Part shown: one piece after another, positions 50,371-58,299 of the stretch
How the letters are laid out: every line of letters begins with the position of its first letter
Position numbering within the stretch: position 1 is the first letter of the stretch
DNA from: Flavobacterium sp. LMO8
GTDB lineage: Bacteria; Bacteroidota; Bacteroidia; Flavobacteriales; Flavobacteriaceae
Assembly (NCBI RefSeq): GCF_009495755.1
Contig: NZ_WIBJ01000027.1
Coordinates: 1-64,000, forward strand
Length of the DNA stretch: 64,000 nucleotides
Direction: 5' to 3'
Position numbers and translations under genes: made by a program
The notes under the pieces: model-generated
Seen by the model: only the letters and a program-made list of their open reading frames with translations
Databases searched by the model: none
What the model was told of the DNA's origin: nothing

Positions 50371-51214
50371 ACCTGATTTTTTTTCTGGTCGACGTTTGCT
50401 TATCGTAACGAAACATCAAAAGGAAGAAGTTTTAGCTCCTTTATTAGAAGAAGCTCTCGGAGTAACATGTTTTGTTTCGAATAACTTTGATACGGATAGT
50501 TTAGGTACATTTTCGGGAGAAGTTGTTCGAAAAGATGATGCTTTAACAACGCTCAGAAATAAATGTTGGGAAGGTATGAAATCAGAAGGTTTTGATTTGG
50601 CAATAGCAACCGAAGGTTCATTTGGAAATCATCCTACTGTGTTTTTTGCACCTGCTAATGACGAATTAATCATGCTGGTAGACCAAAAACATAATCTCGA
50701 AATTGTTGAACGAGTATTGAGTATGGATACCAATTTTGATAGTTCTGAAATTCATACAAAGGAAGAATTAAAAGCATTTTTAGATAAAGTTCAATTTCCT
50801 TCGCATGCTGTTATTTTGAAGAATGCTATTGAAAATTGGACTAAAATTTACAAAGGAATTACTGATTATGATTCGGTTGAAAAGATATATAATGAAATAG
50901 TTGTTTCGAGTAATTCGTGTTTTATAGAAACGGATATGCGTGCTATGTTCAATCCAACTCGTATTAAAATTATAAAGGAAGTTAGTTTAAAGTTAATTAA
51001 AAAAGTGCACTCGGTTTGCCCCAAATGCCTTTTCCCCGGCTTTGGCGTGGTTGGTGCCGAATCCGGTTTATTATGTAGTAGTTGCTCTATGCCGACTCGT
51101 TCTACATCAGCTCATATTTACCAGTGCCAACATTGCTATTATGAATCTAAAGTTTTCTATCCTAATGGAAAGCAAACAGAAGATCCCATGTATTGCGATT
51201 TTTGTAACCCCTAA
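50360..51214 (+). CDS. DUF6671-family zinc-ribbon protein
   Basis: The 284-residue protein is assigned to DUF6671 by its N-terminal half (FSGRRLLIVTKHQKEEVLAP, FDLAIATEGSFGNHPTVFFA, NDELIMLVD). The C-terminal quarter has four CxxC pairs: CPKC, CSSC, CQHC and CDFC (about residues 221-282), a double zinc ribbon. Function unknown. It is followed five bases later by the Sua5-type gene. Confidence 0.75.
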   Translation: MKTKPDFFSGRRLLIVTKHQKEEVLAPLLEEALGVTCFVSNNFDTDSLGTFSGEVVRKDDALTTLRNKCWEGMKSEGFDLAIATEGSFGNHPTVFFAPANDELIMLVDQKHNLEIVERVLSMDTNFDSSEIHTKEELKAFLDKVQFPSHAVILKNAIENWTKIYKGITDYDSVEKIYNEIVVSSNSCFIETDMRAMFNPTRIKIIKEVSLKLIKKVHSVCPKCLFPGFGVVGAESGLLCSSCSMPTRSTSAHIYQCQHCYYESKVFYPNGKQTEDPMYCDFCNP

Positions 51215-51219
51215 AAGAA

Positions 51220-52194
51220 ATGATAAGTAAAGACATAAATTTAGCTGCTCAGCATCTTAACGATAATGGTATTATAGGTTTTCCAACCGAAACCGTTTAT
51301 GGATTGGCAGGAAATGCTTTTAACACAGAAGCCATTCACAATATATTTGAAGTTAAAAAACGCCCTACTTTTAATCCCTTAATTGTTCATATTAAAGGAA
51401 TTGAAGATTTAAAACAAGTTGCTACAGAAATTCCACCAATAGCTTATGAATTAGCTAATGCTTTTTGGCCTGGACCATTAACTTTAATTTTAAAAAAACA
51501 ACATTACATTCCGGATTTGGTTACTGCTAATCAAGATACGGTAGCGGTTCGGGTTCCGAATCATCCTGTAGCTTTAGAACTTCTTAATGCTATTGATTTT
51601 CCTTTGGTTGCTCCAAGTGCGAATCCTTTTACGAGTATAAGTCCAACAAGCGCTGAACATGTTGAAAATTACTTTGGAAATCAAATCAATATGGTTTTGG
51701 AAGGCGGCGAATGTTCGGCAGGAATAGAATCAACGATTATTGGATTTGAAAATAATAGAGTAGTAGTGTATCGCTTGGGAGCATTAGCATTGGAAGAAAT
51801 TGAAAAAGTATCTGGAAGTGTGACACTGTTAAACAAAAAAGATAAAAAACCAATCGCACCCGGAATGTTAATGAAACATTACGCTCCAAAAACCGATTTT
51901 ATTCTAACTCGAAATGTTCATGAAGAATTGGATTGGTATACGGGTAAGAAGATTGGATTGCTTCTTTTTAATTCATATTTACCTGATTTTGATTCGAATT
52001 CTCAAATCGTTTTATCAGGGGAAAGTGATTTAAAAATGGCGGCTAGTAAATTATATAGTGCGATGCATCAATTGGATAAAATGAATTTGGATTTAATTAT
52101 TGCAGAGCGTTTACCTGAATATGGTTTAGGAGTTTCTATCAACGATAGATTAGAACGCGCTTCAAAAAAAATAAACACACAATTAACATCATAA
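51220..52194 (+). CDS. L-threonylcarbamoyladenylate synthase, Sua5 type
   Basis: The 324-residue enzyme makes threonylcarbamoyl-AMP for the t6A tRNA modification. It has the YrdC domain (residues 5-195, GIIGFPTETVYGLAGNAFN, KRPTFNPLIVHI, LVAPSANPFTS) and a Sua5 C-terminal domain after the linker PGMLMKHYAPKTDF. Long Sua5 forms are usual in Bacteroidota. It sits between DUF6671 and the bicarbonate permease; both use or supply bicarbonate, as TsaC/Sua5 consumes it. Confidence 0.93.
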   Translation: MISKDINLAAQHLNDNGIIGFPTETVYGLAGNAFNTEAIHNIFEVKKRPTFNPLIVHIKGIEDLKQVATEIPPIAYELANAFWPGPLTLILKKQHYIPDLVTANQDTVAVRVPNHPVALELLNAIDFPLVAPSANPFTSISPTSAEHVENYFGNQINMVLEGGECSAGIESTIIGFENNRVVVYRLGALALEEIEKVSGSVTLLNKKDKKPIAPGMLMKHYAPKTDFILTRNVHEELDWYTGKKIGLLLFNSYLPDFDSNSQIVLSGESDLKMAASKLYSAMHQLDKMNLDLIIAERLPEYGLGVSINDRLERASKKINTQLTS

Positions 52195-52203
52195 CTAAAC
52201 AAA

Positions 52204-53166
52204 ATGGATTTCAGCTTATTATTTGAAAATTTAACTAACCCATCTTTACTTTATTTTATCTTAGGAATTATTGCAGTATTGTTAAAAAGTGATTTAGAAA
52301 TTCCTAACAATTCTTCTAAGTTCATTTCTTTATACTTGCTTTTTGCTATCGGATTTAAAGGAGGTCAAGAATTGTCACATGAAACAATTAACAGTGAAAT
52401 TATTTGGTCGATGTTATTCGGGATTTCGATTGCGATATTAATTCCGTTGTACACTTTTTTCATTTTAAAACGTAAATTAAATGTGTTTGATGCCGGAGCC
52501 ATTGCTGCTGCTTACGGTTCGATTAGTGCGGTAACTTTTGTAACAGCGGTTTCATATTTGGAATCCCATCAATTAGAGTTGCATGGCTATATGGTAGCTA
52601 TTATGGCTATAATGGAATCGCCTGCCATTATTGTAGGATTAGTATTAATTTCGATTTTTAATAAAGAAAAAAGTCAAAAAATCAATAAAACTGAAATTTT
52701 ACGCCATTCCTTTACGAATGGAAGTGTATTGTTGATTTTGGGAAGTTTGGTTATCGGTTATTTAACAAGTGCTAAAGATGCACAAGGAATTCAGCCTTTT
52801 ACGAACGATTTATTTAAAGGATTTTTAGCTATTTTCTTATTGGATATGGGAATTACGAGTGGTAAAAAATTAAAATCTTTCTTTGCTCATGGTTGGTTTC
52901 CCTTTGCTTTTGCTTTATTGATTCCGTTAGTAAATGGTAGTGTTTTTGCTTGGTTGAGTGGTTTTGTAACAGATGATGTTTCCAATCGCTTCATTTTTGC
53001 AATACTTGCCGCGAGTGCTTCTTACATTGCTGTTCCTGCGGCTATGAAAATAACAGTTCCAAAAGCCAATCCTGGGTTGTTTTTACCCATGGCATTAGCA
53101 ATAACATTTCCTGTAAATATTACGATTGGAATGCCAATCTACTTTTATATAGTTCAGTATTTTTAG
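52204..53166 (+). CDS. SbtA-type sodium-dependent bicarbonate permease
   Basis: The 320-residue protein has about ten membrane segments in two inverted halves, as in SbtA (DUF897). Features are LLFAIGFKGGQELSHE near residue 45, DAGAIAAAYGSISAVTFVTA, and in the second half LLDMGITSGKK and ASYIAVPAAMKITVPKANPG. It imports HCO3- with Na+. It follows the Sua5-type gene after nine bases. The small SbtB regulator of cyanobacteria is not found beside it. Confidence 0.85.
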   Translation: MDFSLLFENLTNPSLLYFILGIIAVLLKSDLEIPNNSSKFISLYLLFAIGFKGGQELSHETINSEIIWSMLFGISIAILIPLYTFFILKRKLNVFDAGAIAAAYGSISAVTFVTAVSYLESHQLELHGYMVAIMAIMESPAIIVGLVLISIFNKEKSQKINKTEILRHSFTNGSVLLILGSLVIGYLTSAKDAQGIQPFTNDLFKGFLAIFLLDMGITSGKKLKSFFAHGWFPFAFALLIPLVNGSVFAWLSGFVTDDVSNRFIFAILAASASYIAVPAAMKITVPKANPGLFLPMALAITFPVNITIGMPIYFYIVQYF

Positions 53167-53190
53167 AGTTAATTTTTTATGTTAATCTTT

Positions 53191-53226
53191 AACCCTTGGA
53201 ATACTAAATTTCAGGGGTTTTCGTTT
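53191..53226 (+). terminator. Weak terminator after the bicarbonate permease gene
   Basis: AACCC (53191-53195) and GGGTT (53215-53219) form a short stem with a 19-base loop, followed by a T-rich stretch. Confidence 0.4.
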
Positions 53227-53245
53227 TAAAGTAATATTTTATTTT

Positions 53246-53863
53246 ATGCGAATAGTTCTCTTTTTAATTGTCTTGTTTTTATTTTCTTGCCAATCTAACA
53301 AAACCCAAAAGTTAACCGTTGGCATTCAACCTTATGGCATATTTCCAGAAGATAAAACTGACACTATCGCTAAGACAATTGCCGATTTTTATAAGATTAA
53401 AACGGTTATTCTTCCTGCTAAAGAATTATATAAAGAAGCTTTTACAGAAGTGAAATCACCACGTTATCGTGCAGATAAAATGATTAATTTACAGAAAAAG
53501 AATAAAGTAGATTCGTTAGATTTTGTTTTAGGATTAACCACTAAAGATATTTCGGTTACCAAAAAAGACAAGTGGGGAAAAATAAAAACCCCAACCTACA
53601 AATATGCGGATTGGGGAATTATGGGTTTGGCCTATTGCCCTGGAAATAGTTGTATTGTTTCAACTTTTCGAATTAAGCATCCCAATTCAAAAACACATTT
53701 TACACGTTTTAAAAAAGTTGCGGTTCATGAATTTGGACATAATTTAGGATTACCCCATTGTCCTGATATAACTTGCGTTATGACTGATGCTGTGGAAAGC
53801 GTGAAAACTATTGATAATGCGAAATTGGCGTTGTGTGGGAAATGTAAAGCGCAATTTAATTAA
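53246..53863 (+). CDS. Archaemetzincin-family zinc metalloprotease, lipoprotein
   Basis: The 205-residue protein has a lipobox ending FSC (Cys15) and the complete archaemetzincin signature: HExxHxxGxxHC, then CVM four residues further, then 17 residues and a CGKC pair (VAVHEFGHNLGLPHCPDI, CGKCKAQFN at the end). The catalytic Glu is in HEFGH. The four cysteines should bind a structural zinc. Lipoprotein anchoring of this family is a feature worth note, because most characterised members are cytosolic. Confidence 0.9.
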   Translation: MRIVLFLIVLFLFSCQSNKTQKLTVGIQPYGIFPEDKTDTIAKTIADFYKIKTVILPAKELYKEAFTEVKSPRYRADKMINLQKKNKVDSLDFVLGLTTKDISVTKKDKWGKIKTPTYKYADWGIMGLAYCPGNSCIVSTFRIKHPNSKTHFTRFKKVAVHEFGHNLGLPHCPDITCVMTDAVESVKTIDNAKLALCGKCKAQFN

Positions 53864-54606
53864 TACTTCCCACTCAATAATTCGCCTCCAATAGCTGATT
53901 TGGCTTCGATTCCTAATTTTTTCATCATTTCATAGGTCGTACAAACGGCAGCTGAAGTCACAGGAATTCCACATTCCGCTTGAATTAAATCAATCGCTTC
54001 TAATGATGGCATTTGCACACAAGCCGAAGCAACTAATACATCCACATCAGTTAAATCCAATTGTTTGTAAATTTCTAATAAATTCATTGGATTTTGAGCC
54101 GCAACTTCTAAATTGTCTGGAATTTCTAAAGCAATACTTTGTTTCACTTTAATACCTTGATTTTCGATATAATCGACCACCATATCCGTTAACGGTCGCA
54201 TATAAGGTGTAATAATTGAAATTTGTTTCGCACCTAAAACCTTTAATCCGTTAATCAAAGCACCAGCCGAAGTTACAATAGGAGTAGGGAAGTCATTCGC
54301 CACCGTTTCTTGATGTAAATTTACTTCCGAAACGCAATGATAACCGCGTCCCATACTCATAATTGCTACTAAACATGCATAACCCATTACATCTACGTGA
54401 GCGTCAGAAAGTTCTTGTGCGCATTTTAAACTCATCGCATCCATAGCTTCCAATTCTTCTTTGGTTACTTTTTTCATACGCATTCTGCTGCTGTGAAAAG
54501 TGAAACGTTCTGGTAAAATGGTTTCACGAGAACGGAAAATTGCTGGTATTTCGGTTTCCATCGTTACGTTTGAGGATGGAACTATTTGGCCTATTCTAAA
54601 TTTCAT
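53860..54606 (-). CDS. Maleate cis-trans isomerase-like Asp/Glu racemase-superfamily enzyme
   Basis: The 248-residue protein has the two catalytic cysteines Cys78 (VMGYACLVAI) and Cys196 (VASACVQMPS) of maleate isomerases, with the substrate-binding IGQIVPSSNVTMETEIP at the N-terminus. It would turn maleate to fumarate, the last step of a gentisate route ending in maleate plus pyruvate. It is the last gene of the catabolic operon and overlaps the archaemetzincin gene's stop by four bases. Confidence 0.87.
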   Translation of the reverse strand: MKFRIGQIVPSSNVTMETEIPAIFRSRETILPERFTFHSSRMRMKKVTKEELEAMDAMSLKCAQELSDAHVDVMGYACLVAIMSMGRGYHCVSEVNLHQETVANDFPTPIVTSAGALINGLKVLGAKQISIITPYMRPLTDMVVDYIENQGIKVKQSIALEIPDNLEVAAQNPMNLLEIYKQLDLTDVDVLVASACVQMPSLEAIDLIQAECGIPVTSAAVCTTYEMMKKLGIEAKSAIGGELLSGKY

Positions 54607-54683
54607 GTTTAAAAGTTTAAGGTTAAAAAGTTTAAAAGTTGCTCAAAAACTGAACACTTAAAACTGTTTACTGAACACTAAAT

Positions 54684-55613
54684 CTATAATTCTTTAATTG
54701 TATTTACTATTGTACCAATTCCTTCAACTGTAGCTTCCACCACATCTCCATCGTACATCCATTCTTGTGGGTCGCGACCTGCGCCAACGCCTGCTGGAGT
54801 TCCTGTTGCGATGATGTCGCCAGCTTCTATAGTGAAAACGGTACTTAAATCTTCAATTAAGTCGTTGATATTGAAAAGCATGAATTTGGTATTCGAATTT
54901 TGTTTTTCAACTCCGTTTACTTTTAATGATAAATTCAAGTTGTGTGGATTTTCGATTTCGTCTTTTGTTACGATAACGGGTCCCATTGGAGCAAAAGTAT
55001 CTTGTCCTTTAGAAACAATCCATTGTCCTTCTCTTCGACAATCACGAGCAGAAATGTCGTTGATAACAGTATATCCAAAAACATAATCTAATGCTTCAGA
55101 TTTTGACACGTATTTGCCTTTCTTTGAGATAATTACAGCTAATTCACATTCCCAATCTAATTGCAAAGTCAACTTGGTATTTTTGATAATTTCAGTATTT
55201 GTAGCAGTAACCGTTGTTGGTGGTTTTGAGAAGATAATAGGTTTTGTTGGAAGCTTTCCAGTTGTGTCTAAAGTACGAGCGCTTTCTGCTACGTGTTCTG
55301 TATAATTCAACCCAATTCCAATGATGTTTTTTCTTGGTTTTTCGATGGGAGCCAAAATCGTTACTTCGTCCATTTCATAAGCGATTTCTTCGAAGAAATT
55401 CTCAGGTGTTTCCGCAATCATTTCTGAGATTTCTGGAATAATTTCAAATCCCATATCAATTAATTCCAACATATCATTAGGTAACGGAAAATTGGAAACA
55501 TCCCCAAAATCCTGCATATCGATGACTTGGTTGTTATGAATGAAGCCTAAACGTGGCTCATTGTTGACACGTTGCATTGCAACGTCTGTACATTTGTAAG
55601 TAAGTAGTTTCAT
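54684..55613 (-). CDS. Fumarylacetoacetate hydrolase-family enzyme, likely maleylpyruvate hydrolase
   Basis: The 309-residue protein has FAH-fold signatures IGIGLNYTEHVAES (about residue 98), KPIIFSKPPTTVT, DWECELAVIISKKGKYVS, the metal site in VINDISARDCRREG and GTPAGVGAGRDPQEWM. Between gentisate dioxygenase and maleate isomerase the likely substrate is maleylpyruvate, giving maleate and pyruvate. Confidence 0.87.
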   Translation of the reverse strand: MKLLTYKCTDVAMQRVNNEPRLGFIHNNQVIDMQDFGDVSNFPLPNDMLELIDMGFEIIPEISEMIAETPENFFEEIAYEMDEVTILAPIEKPRKNIIGIGLNYTEHVAESARTLDTTGKLPTKPIIFSKPPTTVTATNTEIIKNTKLTLQLDWECELAVIISKKGKYVSKSEALDYVFGYTVINDISARDCRREGQWIVSKGQDTFAPMGPVIVTKDEIENPHNLNLSLKVNGVEKQNSNTKFMLFNINDLIEDLSTVFTIEAGDIIATGTPAGVGAGRDPQEWMYDGDVVEATVEGIGTIVNTIKEL

Positions 55614-55647
55614 ATTTTATTATTTGTTATAAAATGCTTAAACGTTG

Positions 55648-55668
55648 AGACAAGGCAATGCCTTGTCT
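55648..55668. repeat. REP-like palindrome in the catabolic operon
   Basis: AGACAAGGC, a 3-base loop and GCCTTGTCT form a perfect 9-bp stem between the dioxygenase and FAH genes. The sequence differs from the GTCCC family near the RAYT gene. Confidence 0.6.
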
Positions 55669-55671
55669 GTA

Positions 55672-56781
55672 CTATATCGATTGATGTCCGTTGTTTTCTG
55701 TTAATTCTCTTCCTTGAAATAATCCTAATTTCTCAATCACTGGTAAATCGTTGAAATTGAATAAGCAAGCATCTTCAGTTTCAGATAAGTTATGATGCTC
55801 ATGCCAAGCCCAACTTGGAACACAAAAAATATCTCGTTCTTTCCAATCGAAACGTTCTCCATTAATAATTGAATAACCTTTTCCTTTGGCGCATTGGTAA
55901 ACAAAAGAACCTGTATGTTTATGTGCTTTTCCTTTGAAGCCTGCTGGTAATAATTGCATCGCTGCTCCCATAGTTTGCATTACGTGTCCGCCAGTTAATG
56001 GATTCGAATATTGCATAAAAATGCCATCAAACGGATTAACTTCATTGACTTTTTGTGCTTCTAATAAGGCTGGATAAACGTTTTTCCAAGAATATTTGAA
56101 TAGTGGAGAATACGGTTTATCCCAAGTTTTATCTGCTGGAATCAATCCTGCACAACCATAAGTAATAGGCGAGAAGTTTAATGGTTTTACCAATTCTTGC
56201 TTGCCATCATAAACCGCATAATCATTCGCTTCCAAAGCATTCACTAACGGAATATCCAAACCGTCTTGCCAAATACAGGTTTTTCCACCTTCTTCCACAC
56301 CATGCTCATGCCAAGTGGAATTTGGGGTAATCACAAAATCATTCACTTCTAGCATGATTTTATTGCCATCTACCACCGTATAACCTTTTTCACCTTCCAT
56401 AATAAAACGTAGGGCAGAAGCACGATGACGATGAGCCGAAGTAAATTCGCCAGGTCGGGTTACTTGAATTCCAGTGTATAACCAACCCACAGCAGCCGAA
56501 ACATCTTTGCGTTTGTCGTTTACTAAATAAACCACGCGTCTTCCAGCTTGTTCTGGTGTTACTAATTCGGATGATTTTAGTACTAATTCACGTAAATCGT
56601 CATATTTCCATAACATAGGAACCGAAGAAGAACGTGGTTCCCAAGGTTCAATATCATTAGCGACTGTCCATAAGGCACCAGCGCCAAGGGTTTCTAATTC
56701 TTTATAATAGGCTTTTAGTTCATCGGAATCTTGAACTCTTGCTCTTCCGTATTGGTCGTCTGAAAAATTATTTGTTTCCAT
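55672..56781 (-). CDS. Gentisate 1,2-dioxygenase-like bicupin
   Basis: The 369-residue protein has two cupin domains. The first has SAHRHRASALRFIMEGEKG and NDFVITPNSTWHEHG, the iron-binding histidines of gentisate 1,2-dioxygenase. The second has AHKHTGSFVYQCAKGKG and SWAWHEHHNL. Length and order are those of gentisate dioxygenase, which opens gentisate to maleylpyruvate. A related ring-cleaving activity on aminated analogues cannot be excluded. Confidence 0.87.
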   Translation of the reverse strand: METNNFSDDQYGRARVQDSDELKAYYKELETLGAGALWTVANDIEPWEPRSSSVPMLWKYDDLRELVLKSSELVTPEQAGRRVVYLVNDKRKDVSAAVGWLYTGIQVTRPGEFTSAHRHRASALRFIMEGEKGYTVVDGNKIMLEVNDFVITPNSTWHEHGVEEGGKTCIWQDGLDIPLVNALEANDYAVYDGKQELVKPLNFSPITYGCAGLIPADKTWDKPYSPLFKYSWKNVYPALLEAQKVNEVNPFDGIFMQYSNPLTGGHVMQTMGAAMQLLPAGFKGKAHKHTGSFVYQCAKGKGYSIINGERFDWKERDIFCVPSWAWHEHHNLSETEDACLFNFNDLPVIEKLGLFQGRELTENNGHQSI

Positions 56782-56790
56782 AGTAAGTTG

Positions 56791-56822
56791 TCTTAATACT
56801 TAATTCTCTAGTCTTAATACTA
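56791..56822. repeat. Copy of an intergenic repeat TCTTAATACTTAATTCT
   Basis: The spacer reads TCTTAATACTTAATTCT followed by TAGTCTTAATACTA, an imperfect direct repeat. A close copy lies at 58266-58299 in the same operon. Confidence 0.55.
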
Positions 56823-57800
56823 TTTTTTATTAAACTCTTCGTGATTATCAATAAACGTGATTTTTCGAGTCGGAGCTGTGTTTACACGTAAATCGAAAAT
56901 ATCAAATCGGTTGTAATGACCTAAAATATCGTGCATTTGTTTGGGTTGGATGCATTTTGCTAAATCAATTTCAGCATACACCATTCCTTCTTCGTCGATT
57001 AGTGGTTGTCCTATGACAGCGCCATTTGGACCTATAAATCCAGAGAAAGCCGAACTTTTTCTATCTAACAATTCATCAACATTAGGAACATCAGCACGTA
57101 AAGTATCTTTGATTTCTTGCGAAATAGTCGAACAAGAAACAATCGTAAATAATTTCCCTTCAAACGAATGCGCTGCGGCACGAATTTTAATCGCCTCCGC
57201 CATATCGTAATCAGGTGGCGCTACAGGAAGTGAAATGTAATTCGCAATATGAATCAATTCGCCTTGAGAAAGTAGCGTAAAACGCGCTAATGTATTTGTG
57301 TTTTCGCCACAAGCTAAGGTTCCGATGGGACCAATTTCTGTATTGTACACTTTTAAGGATGAACCATCACCGGAAGACCAGGTTAGTTTTTCCGCCCATG
57401 TTGGGACTAACTTTCTGTGTTTTCCAACGATAACGCCTTTGTTGTCGATGATTAAATTGGTATTGTAAATTTCGCCATAGCTTTTCCCTCGTTCGTTGAT
57501 ACCCATCACAATGTGAATATCATTGTCTTTGGCAGCTAAGCAAAGTTTCTTGATTTCTGGACCTGCTACGTCAACCGAATTTTTATACAATTCTTCATAC
57601 CATTTACTGCCTTGAACAGGAGTCATAATCCAATTCCAATAAGGATATCCAGCGATAAAAACTTCTGGAAAAGCGATTAATTTTGCTCCGTTATTACTAG
57701 CTTCTTTAATGAAAGAAATGGCTTTGTCTACTGTTTTTTCTACATTAAGAAATACAGGAGAAGTTTGAACGGTTGCGGCTTTGAATTTTTTGAATTCCAT
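56820..57800 (-). CDS. Nitrilase
   Basis: The 326-residue protein is a true nitrilase-branch carbon-nitrogen hydrolase with the triad Glu46 (IAFPEVFIAGYP), Lys130 (VGKHRKLVPT) and Cys164 (GTLACGENTNTLARF). It should convert a nitrile to an acid and ammonia in the cytosol. Inside the aromatic operon it may supply the benzoate-type substrate from an aromatic nitrile, but this is inference. Confidence 0.87.
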   Translation of the reverse strand: MEFKKFKAATVQTSPVFLNVEKTVDKAISFIKEASNNGAKLIAFPEVFIAGYPYWNWIMTPVQGSKWYEELYKNSVDVAGPEIKKLCLAAKDNDIHIVMGINERGKSYGEIYNTNLIIDNKGVIVGKHRKLVPTWAEKLTWSSGDGSSLKVYNTEIGPIGTLACGENTNTLARFTLLSQGELIHIANYISLPVAPPDYDMAEAIKIRAAAHSFEGKLFTIVSCSTISQEIKDTLRADVPNVDELLDRKSSAFSGFIGPNGAVIGQPLIDEEGMVYAEIDLAKCIQPKQMHDILGHYNRFDIFDLRVNTAPTRKITFIDNHEEFNKK

Positions 57801-57835
57801 AGTTTATTTTGTTACACAGAGTTTCACTAAGTTTT

Positions 57836-58258
57836 TTATGAATTTAAATATATTTTGATTTTCTCTTTCATTTCATCACTAAATGGTTCTGCTTTGATGT
57901 CGTTTCTTTCTATATTGAAGGCTACGTTTACCAATGTTACTTCGCCTTCTAAAACGGTAATTTCTGATTCATTTACAAATTGAAAACCGCAGAGTATGGA
58001 TGAGTTTTTTAATTCTTTTACCCAAAGTTTTTTGGTAAAGATTTCTCCCAATCTTGCTGCATTTTTGAATTGAATTTTTAAATCAACCGTCGGAATCCCA
58101 TTAGTTTCGTGCATTTTTGAAAAAGGACGATCTAAGGCTTCTTCAAACCAATCTTCTACTAGACAATTTAGCATTTCTAAAAATCTTGGATAGAAGACAA
58201 TTCCAGCATAATCAACATGTTGGAAACGTACTTTTTCTTGTTTTGTGAATTGACTCAT
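57836..58258 (-). CDS. 4-hydroxybenzoyl-CoA thioesterase-like hotdog enzyme
   Basis: The 140-residue hotdog protein has the signature VRFQHVDYAGIVFYPRFLEML with the catalytic Asp in HVDYAGIVFYPR. It belongs to the 4-hydroxybenzoyl-CoA thioesterase class. In this operon it would release gentisate (or an analogue) from its CoA ester. Spacing to the ligase gene is 38 bases and includes a copy of the intergenic repeat. Confidence 0.87.
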   Translation of the reverse strand: MSQFTKQEKVRFQHVDYAGIVFYPRFLEMLNCLVEDWFEEALDRPFSKMHETNGIPTVDLKIQFKNAARLGEIFTKKLWVKELKNSSILCGFQFVNESEITVLEGEVTLVNVAFNIERNDIKAEPFSDEMKEKIKIYLNS

Positions 58259-58265
58259 TATATAT

Positions 58266-58299
58266 GTCTTGATACTTAATTCTTAAATCTTAATACTTA
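58266..58299. repeat. Second copy of the intergenic repeat
   Basis: GTCTTGATACTTAATTCTTAA, then ATCTTAATACTTA, is a close relative of the copy at 56791-56822. Confidence 0.55.
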
